Origin: an uncultured Clostridia bacterium
Lineage (GTDB): Bacteria; Bacillota_A; Clostridia; TANB77; CAG-508
NCBI GenBank assembly: GCA_947627825.1
Contig: CANQXO010000002.1
Span: 1 to 42,254 of the forward strand
Direction of reading: 5' to 3'
Length of the DNA stretch: 42,254 bases
Shown: piece after piece, positions 18,595-29,414 of the stretch
How positions within the stretch are numbered: the first letter of the stretch is position 1
Layout: the number at the start of each line of letters is the position of its first letter
Notes under the pieces: model-generated
What the model saw: the letters and a program-made list of their open reading frames with translations, nothing else
Told to the model about the DNA's origin: nothing
Databases searched by the model: none
Position numbers and translations under genes: made by a program

Positions 18595-21500
18595 ATGCAC
18601 AAATTTTTAAGAAAAATTACATCAGCAATAACAGCAATAACACTTGTTGGTACAAATTTAATGCCAGCCCTTGTTTATGCTGCAAGTGAAACTCCAAAAA
18701 CAAAAAACAACGAAAACATTATATTTGATGCAAGAGTAAAAAACGAATATTCATATACAGCTAATATTAATGAAAATTTAGGTATAGACATAAAGTTATC
18801 TGTATTAAATGATGGATATATTAAAAGCGGAAATATAACTATTGAAAACAATAATTTTGAAATTGGCAATGTTGAAAATGAAAATATTAATAAAACTGAT
18901 AAAAACAAGTTTGAATTAGAACAAGTAAATAGTAATGAATCATTGGATTTCAAAATTCCTATTAGATTTGAAAAACAAGATAATATGGATATTGACTATT
19001 TTGATAAAGATAGCAAAATAAAATTAGAAGCAATATATGTGAACTCAGATGGTAATGAAGAAAGTGTAAGCAAAGAGATTACACAGCGAATAAAATGGGA
19101 TACTGAAGCTAAAGGATTTATAAAGCAAGAATTAAAAAGATATTTAAAATATGAAAATAAAACACTTATTAGCTTTGCTGTAACAAGTGGAATAGAAGGA
19201 AATACAATTCCAATAACCGAAAAAAGTGTACAAATACTAGCACCAATAATAAATGCAAAAGAACCAAATAAAGTAATTGTAACGGGTGAAAATATAGATT
19301 ATACTTACCAAAATCAAATAGTAACAATATCTAAAAAATTTATTAATGAAAATAAAACAACTTGGAATTCGAATGACGAATATATTGTAACATATATTTA
19401 TGATACACAAATTGATGAAACTAATATAGAAACTATAGGTGCGGTTTCATTAAAAACAATTTCAGAAAAAAGTATAGAGGCAAGAACAGATAAATTTGAT
19501 TATCAAGCAAAAGACAATGTAGGAAACTTAATAGAAAGTTCAATTATTGGTGATAACAATATAAATAAAGGATACATGTATACTAATCTTAATAGGAAAG
19601 AAGATAAATTAGAAACACCATACAAATCAAGTTATAAAATAAACATTGGATTAATAGATTTTGTAGACGAAATACATGTTATAGAATATCAATCAAATTT
19701 TGAAACAATTAATAAGAAAGTATCTATAGATAGAGAAGAATTATTAAAGATTTTAGGTGAAGAAGGATATATAAAAGTTTTAGATGGAAAAGATTTAGAA
19801 CTAGGAATTCTTAATAAAGATAATTTAGAAGTAGAAATAAATAACTATGGAATAAAGTACATAATAAGCAAACCTATTCAAGAAGGAGATATTAATTTAT
19901 TCTTTGAAAAAGCAATTAATCCAAACTTAAGCTATACAAAAGAATCACTAGCAACAGTAGACCAGATAAAAAATTCTATAGATGTAATAGGATTTTTCCA
20001 AGGACAAGAAATATCACATAATTATGTAGAAAAAAATATTTCATTAATAGAACCACAATCCAATGCAAGTATTACTATTAATAAGGAAAGCTTATCAACT
20101 ATAATAACTAATGAAGATGTTACAATTACAGCAACACTAGAAAAAAATGATATTTCAGATGCACTATATACAAATCCAGAACTATTAATAACTTTACCAG
20201 ATAAAATATCAAATATATCTTTAAAAGATGCAAAATTAATTTATGAAAATGAATTAGTTCCAGTAGACTTTAAGTTAATTGGAAAACAAATATACTTAAA
20301 ATTAGAAGGAACACAAACTCAATATTCTAATGTTCCTACAGCAGACGGAACTATAGTAAGAATAGTAGCAGATTTAACATTAGACAATTTTTCAGTAAGT
20401 TCAGAAGAAAATATTATATTACAATATACTAACTTGGCAAGAAATGAAATTAAGTCAGTTTCTACACCAATAAAAATTGTTGCTCCTACAGGATTTGTAA
20501 CAGCTAATTATGGAACTTTAAATCAAACAATAACTGCAATAAGTGATGATGCTACAGTTCAAATTGCTGCGAATGACAAAGAAAAACAAATAAAGTTAGG
20601 TGGAATTATTGTTAGTAACTTACAAGGAAGTACCAACAATGTGAGAATACTAGGAAGAATACCTGCACAAGAAACAGCATTAGCAGATCAAAGTAATAAA
20701 GATCTAAAATCAACATTTACAACAAGTATAGTAGGAGGAATAGAAGTAAAAGGATTATTTGCAGACATATATTATTCAGACAATGGAAATGCAAATTATA
20801 ATTTAAATGATGAGAGCAATGGATGGCAAACCGAACCAAAAGCAACGACAAAATCTTTCTTAATAGTTGCAAAAAATGAGGTTATACCAGCACAAAGAAT
20901 TGAATTTAGTTATAACGACAAAACTCCACAAAATATAGATTATGAAAATAATGCAGTTTCAACTTTTGCAGTTTATTATGATAACAACTCAGAAGATGGC
21001 ATAACAACTAATGTAATAAACTCTAAAAAGCTTAATATTGCTACAGAAAACATACCAATAATAAAAACAGAAATAACAGCTAGAAACTTCTATACAGATG
21101 AGGTAATAAAGAGCGGAGATAAAGTACATGCAGGAGATTATATACAATACACGATTCATGCAACAAATACTGGTAGAAAAGCAGCTGAAAATGTGAGTTT
21201 GAAAATAGTCAGACCAGAAAATACAGAGTTCTATATAGAAGAATACAATGAAGAATATGATTTGTATAATAATCATCTTGATGATACAGAGGAATTAATA
21301 AAAACAATTGAAAAAATAGAACCTGGAGAAACTAAAGACATAGTTGTAATCATAGTTCCCAATATGATTATTAGAACAGAAACTCCATATTCACTTAGAA
21401 CAGAACTTACAGCTGAAAATATGTTAGAAAGTTCAACAGCATCATTTGAAAATACAATAATTGAAGGAACTTTAAGTATTAGGTTAAGTAATCAAACAGC

Positions 21501-23235
21501 AAAAAAAGAAGTACGAGATGATATGACAATAACTTATAGCTTAGCAGTATACAATAATAAATTTGAAAGTTTAGAAAATGTTTCAATAAAAGTATATATT
21601 CCAAAATATATTGAACTAACAAAATTTGACGGTGGAATATATGATGAAGCTACAAGAACAATAACTTATAATATAGAAACTTTAGATATAACAAAATATT
21701 ACCAAATTGAAGCTAAAGTAGCATATACTGAAGAAGTTAATCAACCTATTACAGTTTATGCAGTAGGAAGCTTTGATGGAATGGAAAAAGAAATTAATTC
21801 TAATAAATTGACACTAGAAGTTATTGACTTAAAAGGTTTTTCAGCTAGCTTAACTAGTAACATAACAGGAAGGATGCTAGATACAGACACTATAGAATAT
21901 TACTTAAATATCAAAAATGAAACTAAAAAAGACGCTAAAATCAACATAGATGGTGTACTTCCTAATGAATTAAAATTGTTAAGCTACACAATGAAAAATG
22001 GTAATATTGGCTACACATATGATAATAAAACCATATCAAATCTATTAAATTTAGAAGAAACAATAAAAGCAGGAGAAACTCTTAAATTAACAGTAGTAGC
22101 TAAACCTTACATATTAGATAGTATCGGACAAGTAAAGCAAGTAGAAAGTAAATTAGATGTAAGAATAAACAACACTGCAATTAATATGAATTCTATAAAA
22201 AATGAAGTAGTAGGAACATCTAACTATAATACAGTAATAACAGAAGAAAACAATAGTGATAACGAAAATATATATTCAATCTCAGGTAAAATATGGTATG
22301 ACGAAAATAAAAATTCTAAGTATGACGAAAGTGAAGTGGGACTTTCTAAAGTTCCATTAGAGATATATGATGTAATTCAAAATACAATCTTAAAAGATAA
22401 AAATGGAGAAAACATTAAAGTTTATACAAACGACAATGGAGAATATAGATTTGAAAATCTTCCAAATGGGCAATATTTAATAATAGCTAATTATGATAAT
22501 GAAGCTTATAGATTATCAAATTATAAAATGGATAATTTATCTCAAAATGAAGATTCAGATTTCATAGAAGCTAATGACAAAAAGGCAACTACTAATATAT
22601 TAACAATTAGTGGGGAAAATGTGTATAACATAGACTTAGGATTAAAAGATATTGAAAACTTTAGTATTCAATTAATTAATACAATATCTAAAATCAGTGT
22701 AATCGATGGAAAAAATTCAAGTACATATGATTTAACTACTAGCAAAGCAAGTGTAAAATTAAATAAAAAGAAAAATTCTACTTTAGTAATTGAATATTTA
22801 TATAAAATTACAAACGAGGGAAATGTTGAAGGTTATGCTACTAAAGTAGTAAGTAATATACCAAAAGGAATGCAATTTATTTCTGAATTAAATGAAGATT
22901 GGTATATTAATAGCGATGGACAGGTTGTCAATAATTCAATTGCGAATACAGCATTACAACCAGGAGAAACTATAGATTTAAAATTAATTTTAGTAAAAGA
23001 CATAAATACAGATGAAAAAGAATTATTACATAGCTCAGCAGAAATAAAAGAAACATATAATAAATACGGAGTAACTACAAAGATATTAAACTTAGAAGAA
23101 AAAGATAATAAAATGGCAGATATTATAGTTGGAAATAGAGCAGAAGAATGGGCACAAGTTACTGTAATATCTATAAGTATATTAGGAATAATAGCTTTAA
23201 TAGGATTAGGAGTATATAAATTTATTAATAGATAA
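18595..23235 (+). CDS. Giant secreted surface protein, cassette 1 first gene
   Basis: 1546 residues. Signal peptide at 1-30 (MHKFLRKITSAITAITLVG... ending at ALVYAA). The body is a chain of beta-sandwich repeats. DUF11-like units are visible around residues 858 (NTGRKAAENVSLKI), 983 (VYNNKFESLENVSIKVYIP), 1103 and 1402. An SdrD/Cna B-type domain lies at about 1226-1350 (GKIWYDENKNSKYDE, GEYRFENLPNGQY). A C-terminal membrane helix (about 1520-1541) ends in KFINR. There is no LPXTG sequence, so it is probably membrane anchored. It is homologous along its length to the gene at 29415. GAAAGGAG precedes the ATG. Partner gene at 23260 follows after 24 bases. A role in adhesion or envelope architecture is inferred from domain type only. 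Confidence 0.85.
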   Translation: MHKFLRKITSAITAITLVGTNLMPALVYAASETPKTKNNENIIFDARVKNEYSYTANINENLGIDIKLSVLNDGYIKSGNITIENNNFEIGNVENENINKTDKNKFELEQVNSNESLDFKIPIRFEKQDNMDIDYFDKDSKIKLEAIYVNSDGNEESVSKEITQRIKWDTEAKGFIKQELKRYLKYENKTLISFAVTSGIEGNTIPITEKSVQILAPIINAKEPNKVIVTGENIDYTYQNQIVTISKKFINENKTTWNSNDEYIVTYIYDTQIDETNIETIGAVSLKTISEKSIEARTDKFDYQAKDNVGNLIESSIIGDNNINKGYMYTNLNRKEDKLETPYKSSYKINIGLIDFVDEIHVIEYQSNFETINKKVSIDREELLKILGEEGYIKVLDGKDLELGILNKDNLEVEINNYGIKYIISKPIQEGDINLFFEKAINPNLSYTKESLATVDQIKNSIDVIGFFQGQEISHNYVEKNISLIEPQSNASITINKESLSTIITNEDVTITATLEKNDISDALYTNPELLITLPDKISNISLKDAKLIYENELVPVDFKLIGKQIYLKLEGTQTQYSNVPTADGTIVRIVADLTLDNFSVSSEENIILQYTNLARNEIKSVSTPIKIVAPTGFVTANYGTLNQTITAISDDATVQIAANDKEKQIKLGGIIVSNLQGSTNNVRILGRIPAQETALADQSNKDLKSTFTTSIVGGIEVKGLFADIYYSDNGNANYNLNDESNGWQTEPKATTKSFLIVAKNEVIPAQRIEFSYNDKTPQNIDYENNAVSTFAVYYDNNSEDGITTNVINSKKLNIATENIPIIKTEITARNFYTDEVIKSGDKVHAGDYIQYTIHATNTGRKAAENVSLKIVRPENTEFYIEEYNEEYDLYNNHLDDTEELIKTIEKIEPGETKDIVVIIVPNMIIRTETPYSLRTELTAENMLESSTASFENTIIEGTLSIRLSNQTAKKEVRDDMTITYSLAVYNNKFESLENVSIKVYIPKYIELTKFDGGIYDEATRTITYNIETLDITKYYQIEAKVAYTEEVNQPITVYAVGSFDGMEKEINSNKLTLEVIDLKGFSASLTSNITGRMLDTDTIEYYLNIKNETKKDAKINIDGVLPNELKLLSYTMKNGNIGYTYDNKTISNLLNLEETIKAGETLKLTVVAKPYILDSIGQVKQVESKLDVRINNTAINMNSIKNEVVGTSNYNTVITEENNSDNENIYSISGKIWYDENKNSKYDESEVGLSKVPLEIYDVIQNTILKDKNGENIKVYTNDNGEYRFENLPNGQYLIIANYDNEAYRLSNYKMDNLSQNEDSDFIEANDKKATTNILTISGENVYNIDLGLKDIENFSIQLINTISKISVIDGKNSSTYDLTTSKASVKLNKKKNSTLVIEYLYKITNEGNVEGYATKVVSNIPKGMQFISELNEDWYINSDGQVVNNSIANTALQPGETIDLKLILVKDINTDEKELLHSSAEIKETYNKYGVTTKILNLEEKDNKMADIIVGNRAEEWAQVTVISISILGIIALIGLGVYKFINR

Positions 23236-23259
23236 CAAAAGAAAGGAGGCATTCCAAAG

Positions 23260-26200
23260 TTGAAAAAGGCAATAAAAGAAGTTTGTGCAATTTTATTGGT
23301 AGTTTCTGCAATAGTTTTAGCTATGATTGAAAGTGGAAAATTACTTAATGTAAAAAAATCAGATAACAACATGCAAAATGTAAAAGATATCACAGCAAAA
23401 GCAGGAGGAGGACTTACAGGTTCAGGAAATTGTGATGCAATGTATTATTTCGTTGGCGGTGAAACATATTGTGGTGCTGAACAATGGGCCTTAAGTTTGA
23501 GAAAATCATATAGCGAAAGTGAGCCGATTTTACCAGATAATAAAGGCACATCAGCTGTTGAGGAAACAGTAAACTTTGGTGCAGTGTTAAAATCAGGAGC
23601 AATTCCTCAAAGCATTGCCTATGCTAAAGCTCATGGCGCAAGTCAAAGAGATATTCAGCTACTAGTTTGGGCATCTTGGCAATTTGGTGGAGTAAATCGG
23701 GGGACATCCACTAGAAGTAGTAAACTCAGCTAATGCGTATTCAGCTGGTGATGGTGGATTAATGGCGCGATCATATAAATGGGCAAACTTTGCATATCAA
23801 GCACTACAAGGTGGAGGATTACATTTAATTGACCAAACAAGTGCCTCAAACATTAAAATAATGGTAGATCAAAATGCAAAGACTTATACAGTAGGACCTT
23901 ATAAAATAGATATAACAAATGGTGATAATGGATATGTAGGTGGAACTGGTAGTGGTACGATGAGAGATCTAGTATATAGTGAAATAACAGGTGTAGCAGA
24001 GTTCTGTCAAGGCTCTTTTTCAGCAAATGTAAAATTTCAAGGCGGTGGAAGTAAAAGTAGTGGAGTACAAGTATTAGATAGTGGAGGAAGCCCAATAAGT
24101 TTCCCAAGATTTGGACAAGAATTTTATGTTAGATATACAACTACACTTACTGAAGATATAGTAGAATATATAACTCCTTCAGTATCAATAAATTATTGGA
24201 CAAAATTTGGAGGATCATTTGTTACTCATAAGTCTACATCAATGGAATTTAAAATGATGCAAGACAATTGTAGTTATTTAAGAGATGCAGTTGACTCATT
24301 AAATTATGTACTAATTAAAGAAAGCGAAAAATCTTGGCTAATTCAATCAAAAGGGCATGGTGTTCATATAGAAGGTGTTTATGAAAATGAGGAATTATTA
24401 GAGACTTTTAATGATTCTTTGCAAGGTGTTTTAGCAGGTTTTATTGCTGGAGCGGTAGGAAGTTGGGAAGGTTCAGTATCAAAAGGGGATGTACAGATTA
24501 CATCTGCTGCACGGAATGTGGGCAAGAGGTACATTTATTGAGGGAGCAACACCTCCAACATATACATTGACTCACCAGGATACTAGATATGTATATCAGT
24601 GTCAAGATTGTGGAATGCTTTGGGTAAGGTCGCCAAACATGACTGCAGAAGCATTGAAAAGTTTACAGAAATCGGTAGATGACCATCAAAATGATCTTTC
24701 ACATACCGTAAGTGAAGCAACTCAATACAAATATAGAATACAATTAAATACTAATGTTGCGGGATTATCTTTCAATTATACTTCAGATTGGTATCATGAA
24801 AAAAATTTTCAAGATGCTAGATTAGCTTGCTTAAAGGCATTAGATGCTTATTTAACTAGCGCAGAAGTTCATTTAGGTGTAAGAATTACAGATATAACAG
24901 TAAATGTACCATCTATTCAAAAAATTCAGCCAGCAGTAGTATTATCATACGGTTCGCATGGAACAGGTTCAAGTAGCCTAACTCTGCCAAACAAAGAAGT
25001 CAATATGTATATTGGAGGAAATGTATGGCAGTCACTACCAAGTGATAAAGTTGGAGATTTTGGAAATAATCAAAATAAGGGATCTTTAAGTATGGGAGGA
25101 GTGCAGGTAGAGCTGATAGACTACACAATTGGTTCCCCAACATATAATAAGGTCGTTTCTACAACAAGGACTGATGCTCAAGGAGAATATGGATTCCAAA
25201 AAATAAATCCAATGGTAAAATATAAAATTAGATTTACATATGATGGAATGAGATATGAAAATGTAGAGTATAATAATAATTTAAGTGGAGGATACTCAAC
25301 AGCAAGTGAACTAATGCCAGATAATAAAAATAGGAGCAACTTTAATAGCTTATTCCACGAAATAAGCACTTCACCACAAAACTATTATAAGAATGGTCAG
25401 TGGAGGAAAGCCTACCGGACTGTATTCAAAAATAGAAAACAAGGATGGAAATTATATACAATATAATTACAATTTAGATGTTGGGACAAATGAAGGTGCC
25501 TTTAGATATTATGATGCTTTAGAAATATTTAAATCGCTAGCGGTTAATAATCATAACTTTATATTACAAACAGAATCTACAATGAAATCGTCTTACTATA
25601 GAATGAAAGATGGACGAAATGAAGGATATGTAACTTTAGAAAATGCATTTAAAGATAGACTTAGGAATTTAGGAATTAGTGATGCAGAGTGTAATAGTAT
25701 TTGGGTTTATATGAACGATACAATGATAAGTGCAGAAACAGTGCCAAATCCAACAATAAGTAGATTTACATTAGAAAAAGTTGATCCACCAACAAGTAGT
25801 ACATCAATAGGATATGAATATTTATATCAACCATCAAGAGACCAAAGTAGACAAGTAGATTTTGGTGTATATATGAGAAATAATGCAGATTTATATTTAT
25901 CAAAAGACTTATATAAAACAACATTAATATTAAATGGAAAGAAGGAAGAATATAAATATAACAAAAAAACAGAAACTGATTCAGAGGGAAATTGGATAAT
26001 TAATTTACAGAAAGGAACCTATGAATTTAATGGAAGAGATGTACAAAACAGAGCAAGTGATGTTGATTATAATGGTGGACAAATATATGAGAGAACGGTA
26101 AGAAAATCAGAATATTTATATGATGGATCAGATGCAGGAACTACAGACGCAAAAAATTTGCAAGTATATGTAACTTATAAAATAACACTTAAAAACCAAT

Positions 26201-29074
26201 CACAAAGTATTTATTCAAGCATAGAAGAAGTAGTGGATTATTATGATTCAGATCAATTTATGTATGATCCAAATAATAAAACAATTCAAGACAATACATA
26301 TATTGGAAATAAGTCTGGTGTAAGATCGTATGATTTAACTGTAGACACAGAAAAATCTATTTACAGTAGTCACTACAATAACAACATGAATCAATATTAT
26401 CAAAATAGTTATAACATAAATGGACAAAAGAGTTACAAAGCTATTTATTTAACTAATATAAGGTCAATAACTCAATCACCTAATACTGATATATTAAGAC
26501 CAGGTGAATTAACATATTTATATATAACATTTAAAGTAATCAATGACCCTACAACTAATAGAGTAAAAATAGACCAAGATGTTGATAAGCTAAATAATGG
26601 TATAGTAGACGAATTAGTTGGAAAAAGAAATATTGCAGAAATAAATGGATATAAAACATATGCTTATAGTAAAGAAACCGGAAGAATTGAAGAAACTGGA
26701 GTAATTGATGTTGACTCAAATGCAGGAAGCTTAAAGCCAAGAGATTTAGACGATAAAGGAAATATCATATCATCAACTAATTCTTGGGAAAATAGATTAG
26801 AAGATGATACAGATAAAGCTGGAAACTTAAAATTACTAATAGATCCAAACGAACCAGTAAGAAGAATGAACGGTTATGTATTTGAAGATGCAAGAACAGA
26901 AATATCAAATAATGCAATAATAGGAAATGGTGTATTTAATGCAAATGATAGAGATAAGCAAGGAAATAGCGACAAAAAAATCAATGGTGTAACAGTAGAG
27001 TTAGTAGAGTTAGTACCATTTATAGATGAAGAGCGGAATATCAACAGGAATTTATGAAAATGAGCATGTGTGGTCAAGCCTAAATTATGATGAAAGCTTC
27101 AATATGAGCGAAGACACATCTAGATATTATAGTGGAACAAATAATTCAAAAGTAGTAATAAATGGAAAAGGAATATTTGAGGTAACTGCAAGTGGACTAA
27201 ATGTTAATCAAGGAGAATACCAATTTGAATCAGTTCCACCAGGAGACTTCTTTATAAGATTTACTTATGGCGATACGACCCAAACTGTCCTAACAAATGG
27301 CACAGATGATGTTCAAAATGCATTTAATAAATTAAGTGATACTCAAAAACAAGCTTTTGTTAGTGGGGCAGAAAATAGTGGTATATTAGGAACAAGTGGA
27401 TTAAATAGTATATCATATAGTGGTCAAGATTATAAATCAACTATATATCAAAAAGGAGTAACTCAAGACGAAAGAGAAAGTAATTATAATGGAATAATAC
27501 CATATATGAGTACTTATGGACAAAACTATTATAACAATGGTAATGAAACAAATAATTATACAAATAGTTTTAGAAATAGCGGAAGAGAAGTTCCACCAAA
27601 GCAAAGTATGTATTATTATGATATTGAAAAGTATAGTAGATATCAAAATGTATCAGATGCTAAAGATTTATATGGAAACAGAGAACTTGAAAAAACATAT
27701 TCAAAAGGTAGCAAAGGAAGCGAACTAGTCTCGGAAAGAGAGCAAACTTTAAAAAATTATAGAGCCGAAATATTAGCTTCAGGAACTAAACTTGTAACAA
27801 AAGCAGAACAAGAATTAGAAAATGGTAACGCCGAAAAATGTGCTATATCTCAAAGAGATGCTTTAGAAGAATTAATAGATAATACCCAGATGGTTGCACA
27901 AACTGGTGTAATAAATACAGAAATAGAAAGAAACAGAAAGTTAACAGATGTCTATAATCAAGATACAAAGCAATATATAGAAGAATTATCTTATAACTTG
28001 CTTGATATAGATTTAGGGGTTAAAGAAAGAACAGAAGCACAATTAAAATTATCTAAAGAATTGACAAATATTCAAATTAGACTTGCAAACGGTCAAATTT
28101 TATTTGATACATCTCAATCAGTTAATAGAAGCCTAGTGTATGGAGAACATTATGTTCATACAGATGTATACGATGTGGAAGGAAGAAATAGTGCTGGTGA
28201 TTTAGTATATAGACTAAGAAAAGATATTGCAATTGAACAAACTAATAGACAAGAAGAATTAGTAATTGCATATATGGATGAAGAAATAATGGCAGGAGCA
28301 ACAGTAAGAGTAGTTTATAATATATCAGTAGACAATATAGGAGAAGTAGACTATTTAGACAGAGATTTCTATTATAAAGGTATAACGAGTAATTCAGATT
28401 GGTCAAATGTATCAACAACAAATGCTAGAACAGTAATAGATTATGTTACAAATGAATTAAATTATGAAGCATACTATCAAGATGATCCATCTAATTGGAC
28501 ACTAGTAACTACTGAATTATTATTAGCAGATGAAGAAGATAGGGCAAATGCAGGAAATCCAAGTTATAATGCAGAAGATAATGATTTAGTAAATAGTTCT
28601 TATAGAGACAATTTAAATACCTTTAATATATTGGTAACTACAAATAAATTATCAGATGAACTTTTCCCAAGAGCACTTGATAATGAACCTTATCAATATT
28701 CAAGAAAAGAAATAAATTTAATACTATCAACACTATTAACAGACACAATATATAACAAAAACTTAATATACACAAACTTAGTTGAAATACTAGAAACAAG
28801 CAATACTAACGGAAGAAGAATGCAATTATCAAAGGCCGGAAATCAAATGATGCCATATCAATCAGAGGACAATTCAGAAGATGATTCTACAACATGGATA
28901 GTACCAAGCGAAGTGGATTCTGATAGTGGACAAAAGGTACAAATAGCACTTCCAACGGGAGCCAACAAGGATTATAACAGAATAATAGTAATATCAGTAA
29001 TTAGTTTAGGATTAGTTGGAATAGCGATATTCATAATAAGAAAGAAAATTATGAAAAAAGGGATAGTAGTTTAA
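23260..29074 (+). CDS. Giant surface protein read through four +1 shifts at CGG, cassette 1 second gene
   Basis: The region is split into five frames, each displaced +1. Joining them at the in-frame CGG codons 23698, 24512, 25416 and 27034 (skipping each C) gives one 1936-residue protein collinear, from about the first 200 residues on, with the intact 1682-residue paralogue at 34202. Start is TTG at 23260 behind AAAGGAGG, with an N-terminal hydrophobic signal. The N-terminal part has YCGAEQW and, later, DIQLLVWASW, which resemble the Cys and Gln motifs of thioester adhesin domains. Next come a CxxC pair (YQCQDCGMLW), a B-type domain (IGGNVWQSLP ... GEYGFQKINP), a second one after MNGYVFEDARTE, and a C-terminal LPTGA, membrane helix and basic tail. 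Read as five separate genes, the downstream pieces would lack proper ribosome binding sites. Confidence 0.8.
23698..23700 (+). other. In-frame CGG, putative +1 recoding site 2
   Basis: Context GTA AAT CGG GGG becomes GTA AAT (C) GGG GGA. The outgoing frame is closed by TAA at 23693 and the incoming frame ends at TAA 23731, so the shift must occur within about 38 bases containing this single CGG. Confidence 0.7.
24512..24514 (+). other. In-frame CGG, putative +1 recoding site 3
   Basis: Context GCT GCA CGG AAT becomes GCT GCA (C) GGA ATG. The incoming frame stops at 24539, nine codons later; the outgoing frame is closed by TAG at 24456. This is the only CGG in the interval that is in frame. 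Confidence 0.68.
25416..25418 (+). other. In-frame CGG, putative +1 recoding site 4
   Basis: Context GCC TAC CGG ACT becomes GCC TAC (C) GGA CTG. The joined sequence QWRKAYGLYSKIENKDGNYI aligns without a gap to EWHIAYALLSKLAKENGEYI in the paralogue at 34202. That places the extra base at this codon. Confidence 0.75.
27034..27036 (+). other. In-frame CGG, putative +1 recoding site 5
   Basis: Context GAA GAG CGG AAT becomes GAA GAG (C) GGA ATA. A TAG at 27023 in the outgoing frame and TGA at 27055 in the incoming frame confine the shift to about 32 bases. The joined DEEGISTG aligns with DANGIFLG of the paralogue, where the glycine is also GGA followed by ATA. Confidence 0.78.
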
Positions 29075-29090
29075 GCTACTATCTTTTTTT
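29062..29090 (+). terminator. Intrinsic terminator of cassette 1
   Basis: GATAGTAG (29062-29069) pairs with CTACTATC (29076-29083), followed by seven T residues. The stop codon of the surface gene (TAA, 29072-29074) lies in the loop. Confidence 0.9.
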
Positions 29091-29208
29091 ATGGATATAA
29101 TATTCTAGATTAGTAAAAAAATATTTGTTCTATTCTTACGCAAGTAGGAAGTTGAAGTAAAAATAGGTAAGAAAAATTACAAAAAATCCCACAATTTGTA
29201 ATATAAAC

Positions 29209-29310
29209 TTAATATTTAAAGGCTCAAAAGACCTTCCGTAAATGGATAGGGATAATTTGAAAAATACTTATATTGAAAAAAAATATATATTGTTTTAGTA
29301 TAGAATATAA
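29209..29310 (+). promoter_or_regulatory. Palindromic leader or operator of cassette 2
   Basis: Same plan as at 18411. Outer stem TTAATAT (29209-29215) pairs with ATATTGA (29270-29276), inner stem AAGG (29219-29222) with CCTT (29232-29235), then TTCCGTAAATGG (29234-29245) and a TTTTAGTATAGAATAT motif (29293-29308). A C-G pair of the first copy is a T-A pair here in the outer stem, and a C-G pair is reversed to G-C in the inner stem, so pairing itself seems to be conserved. The remainder of the 340-base gap shows only the cassette 1 terminator and the AAAGGAGG site of the next gene. Confidence 0.6.
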
Positions 29311-29414
29311 TTATAAGTATATTTTATAAAAAATCTACCAAAAAAGCTTGAAAATAGGGCAAAAACATAGTATAATAAAAAGTATGATTATGTAAATTTT
29401 AAAGGAGGATTACA

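Noticed and set aside
25390..25412. A Shine-Dalgarno-like stimulator (GGAGG at 25402-25406) upstream of recoding site 4
   Set aside because: Sites 1, 3 and 5 have nothing similar at this distance, and site 2 only GGTGGAG, so it is not a shared feature.
13044..29074. Explaining all +1 breaks as random sequencing indels
   Set aside because: Not excluded, but random errors would not all be a C placed before a glycine codon, all in the same direction, at the only in-frame CGG codons of the window. They are also not in long homopolymers. Raw reads are needed to decide.
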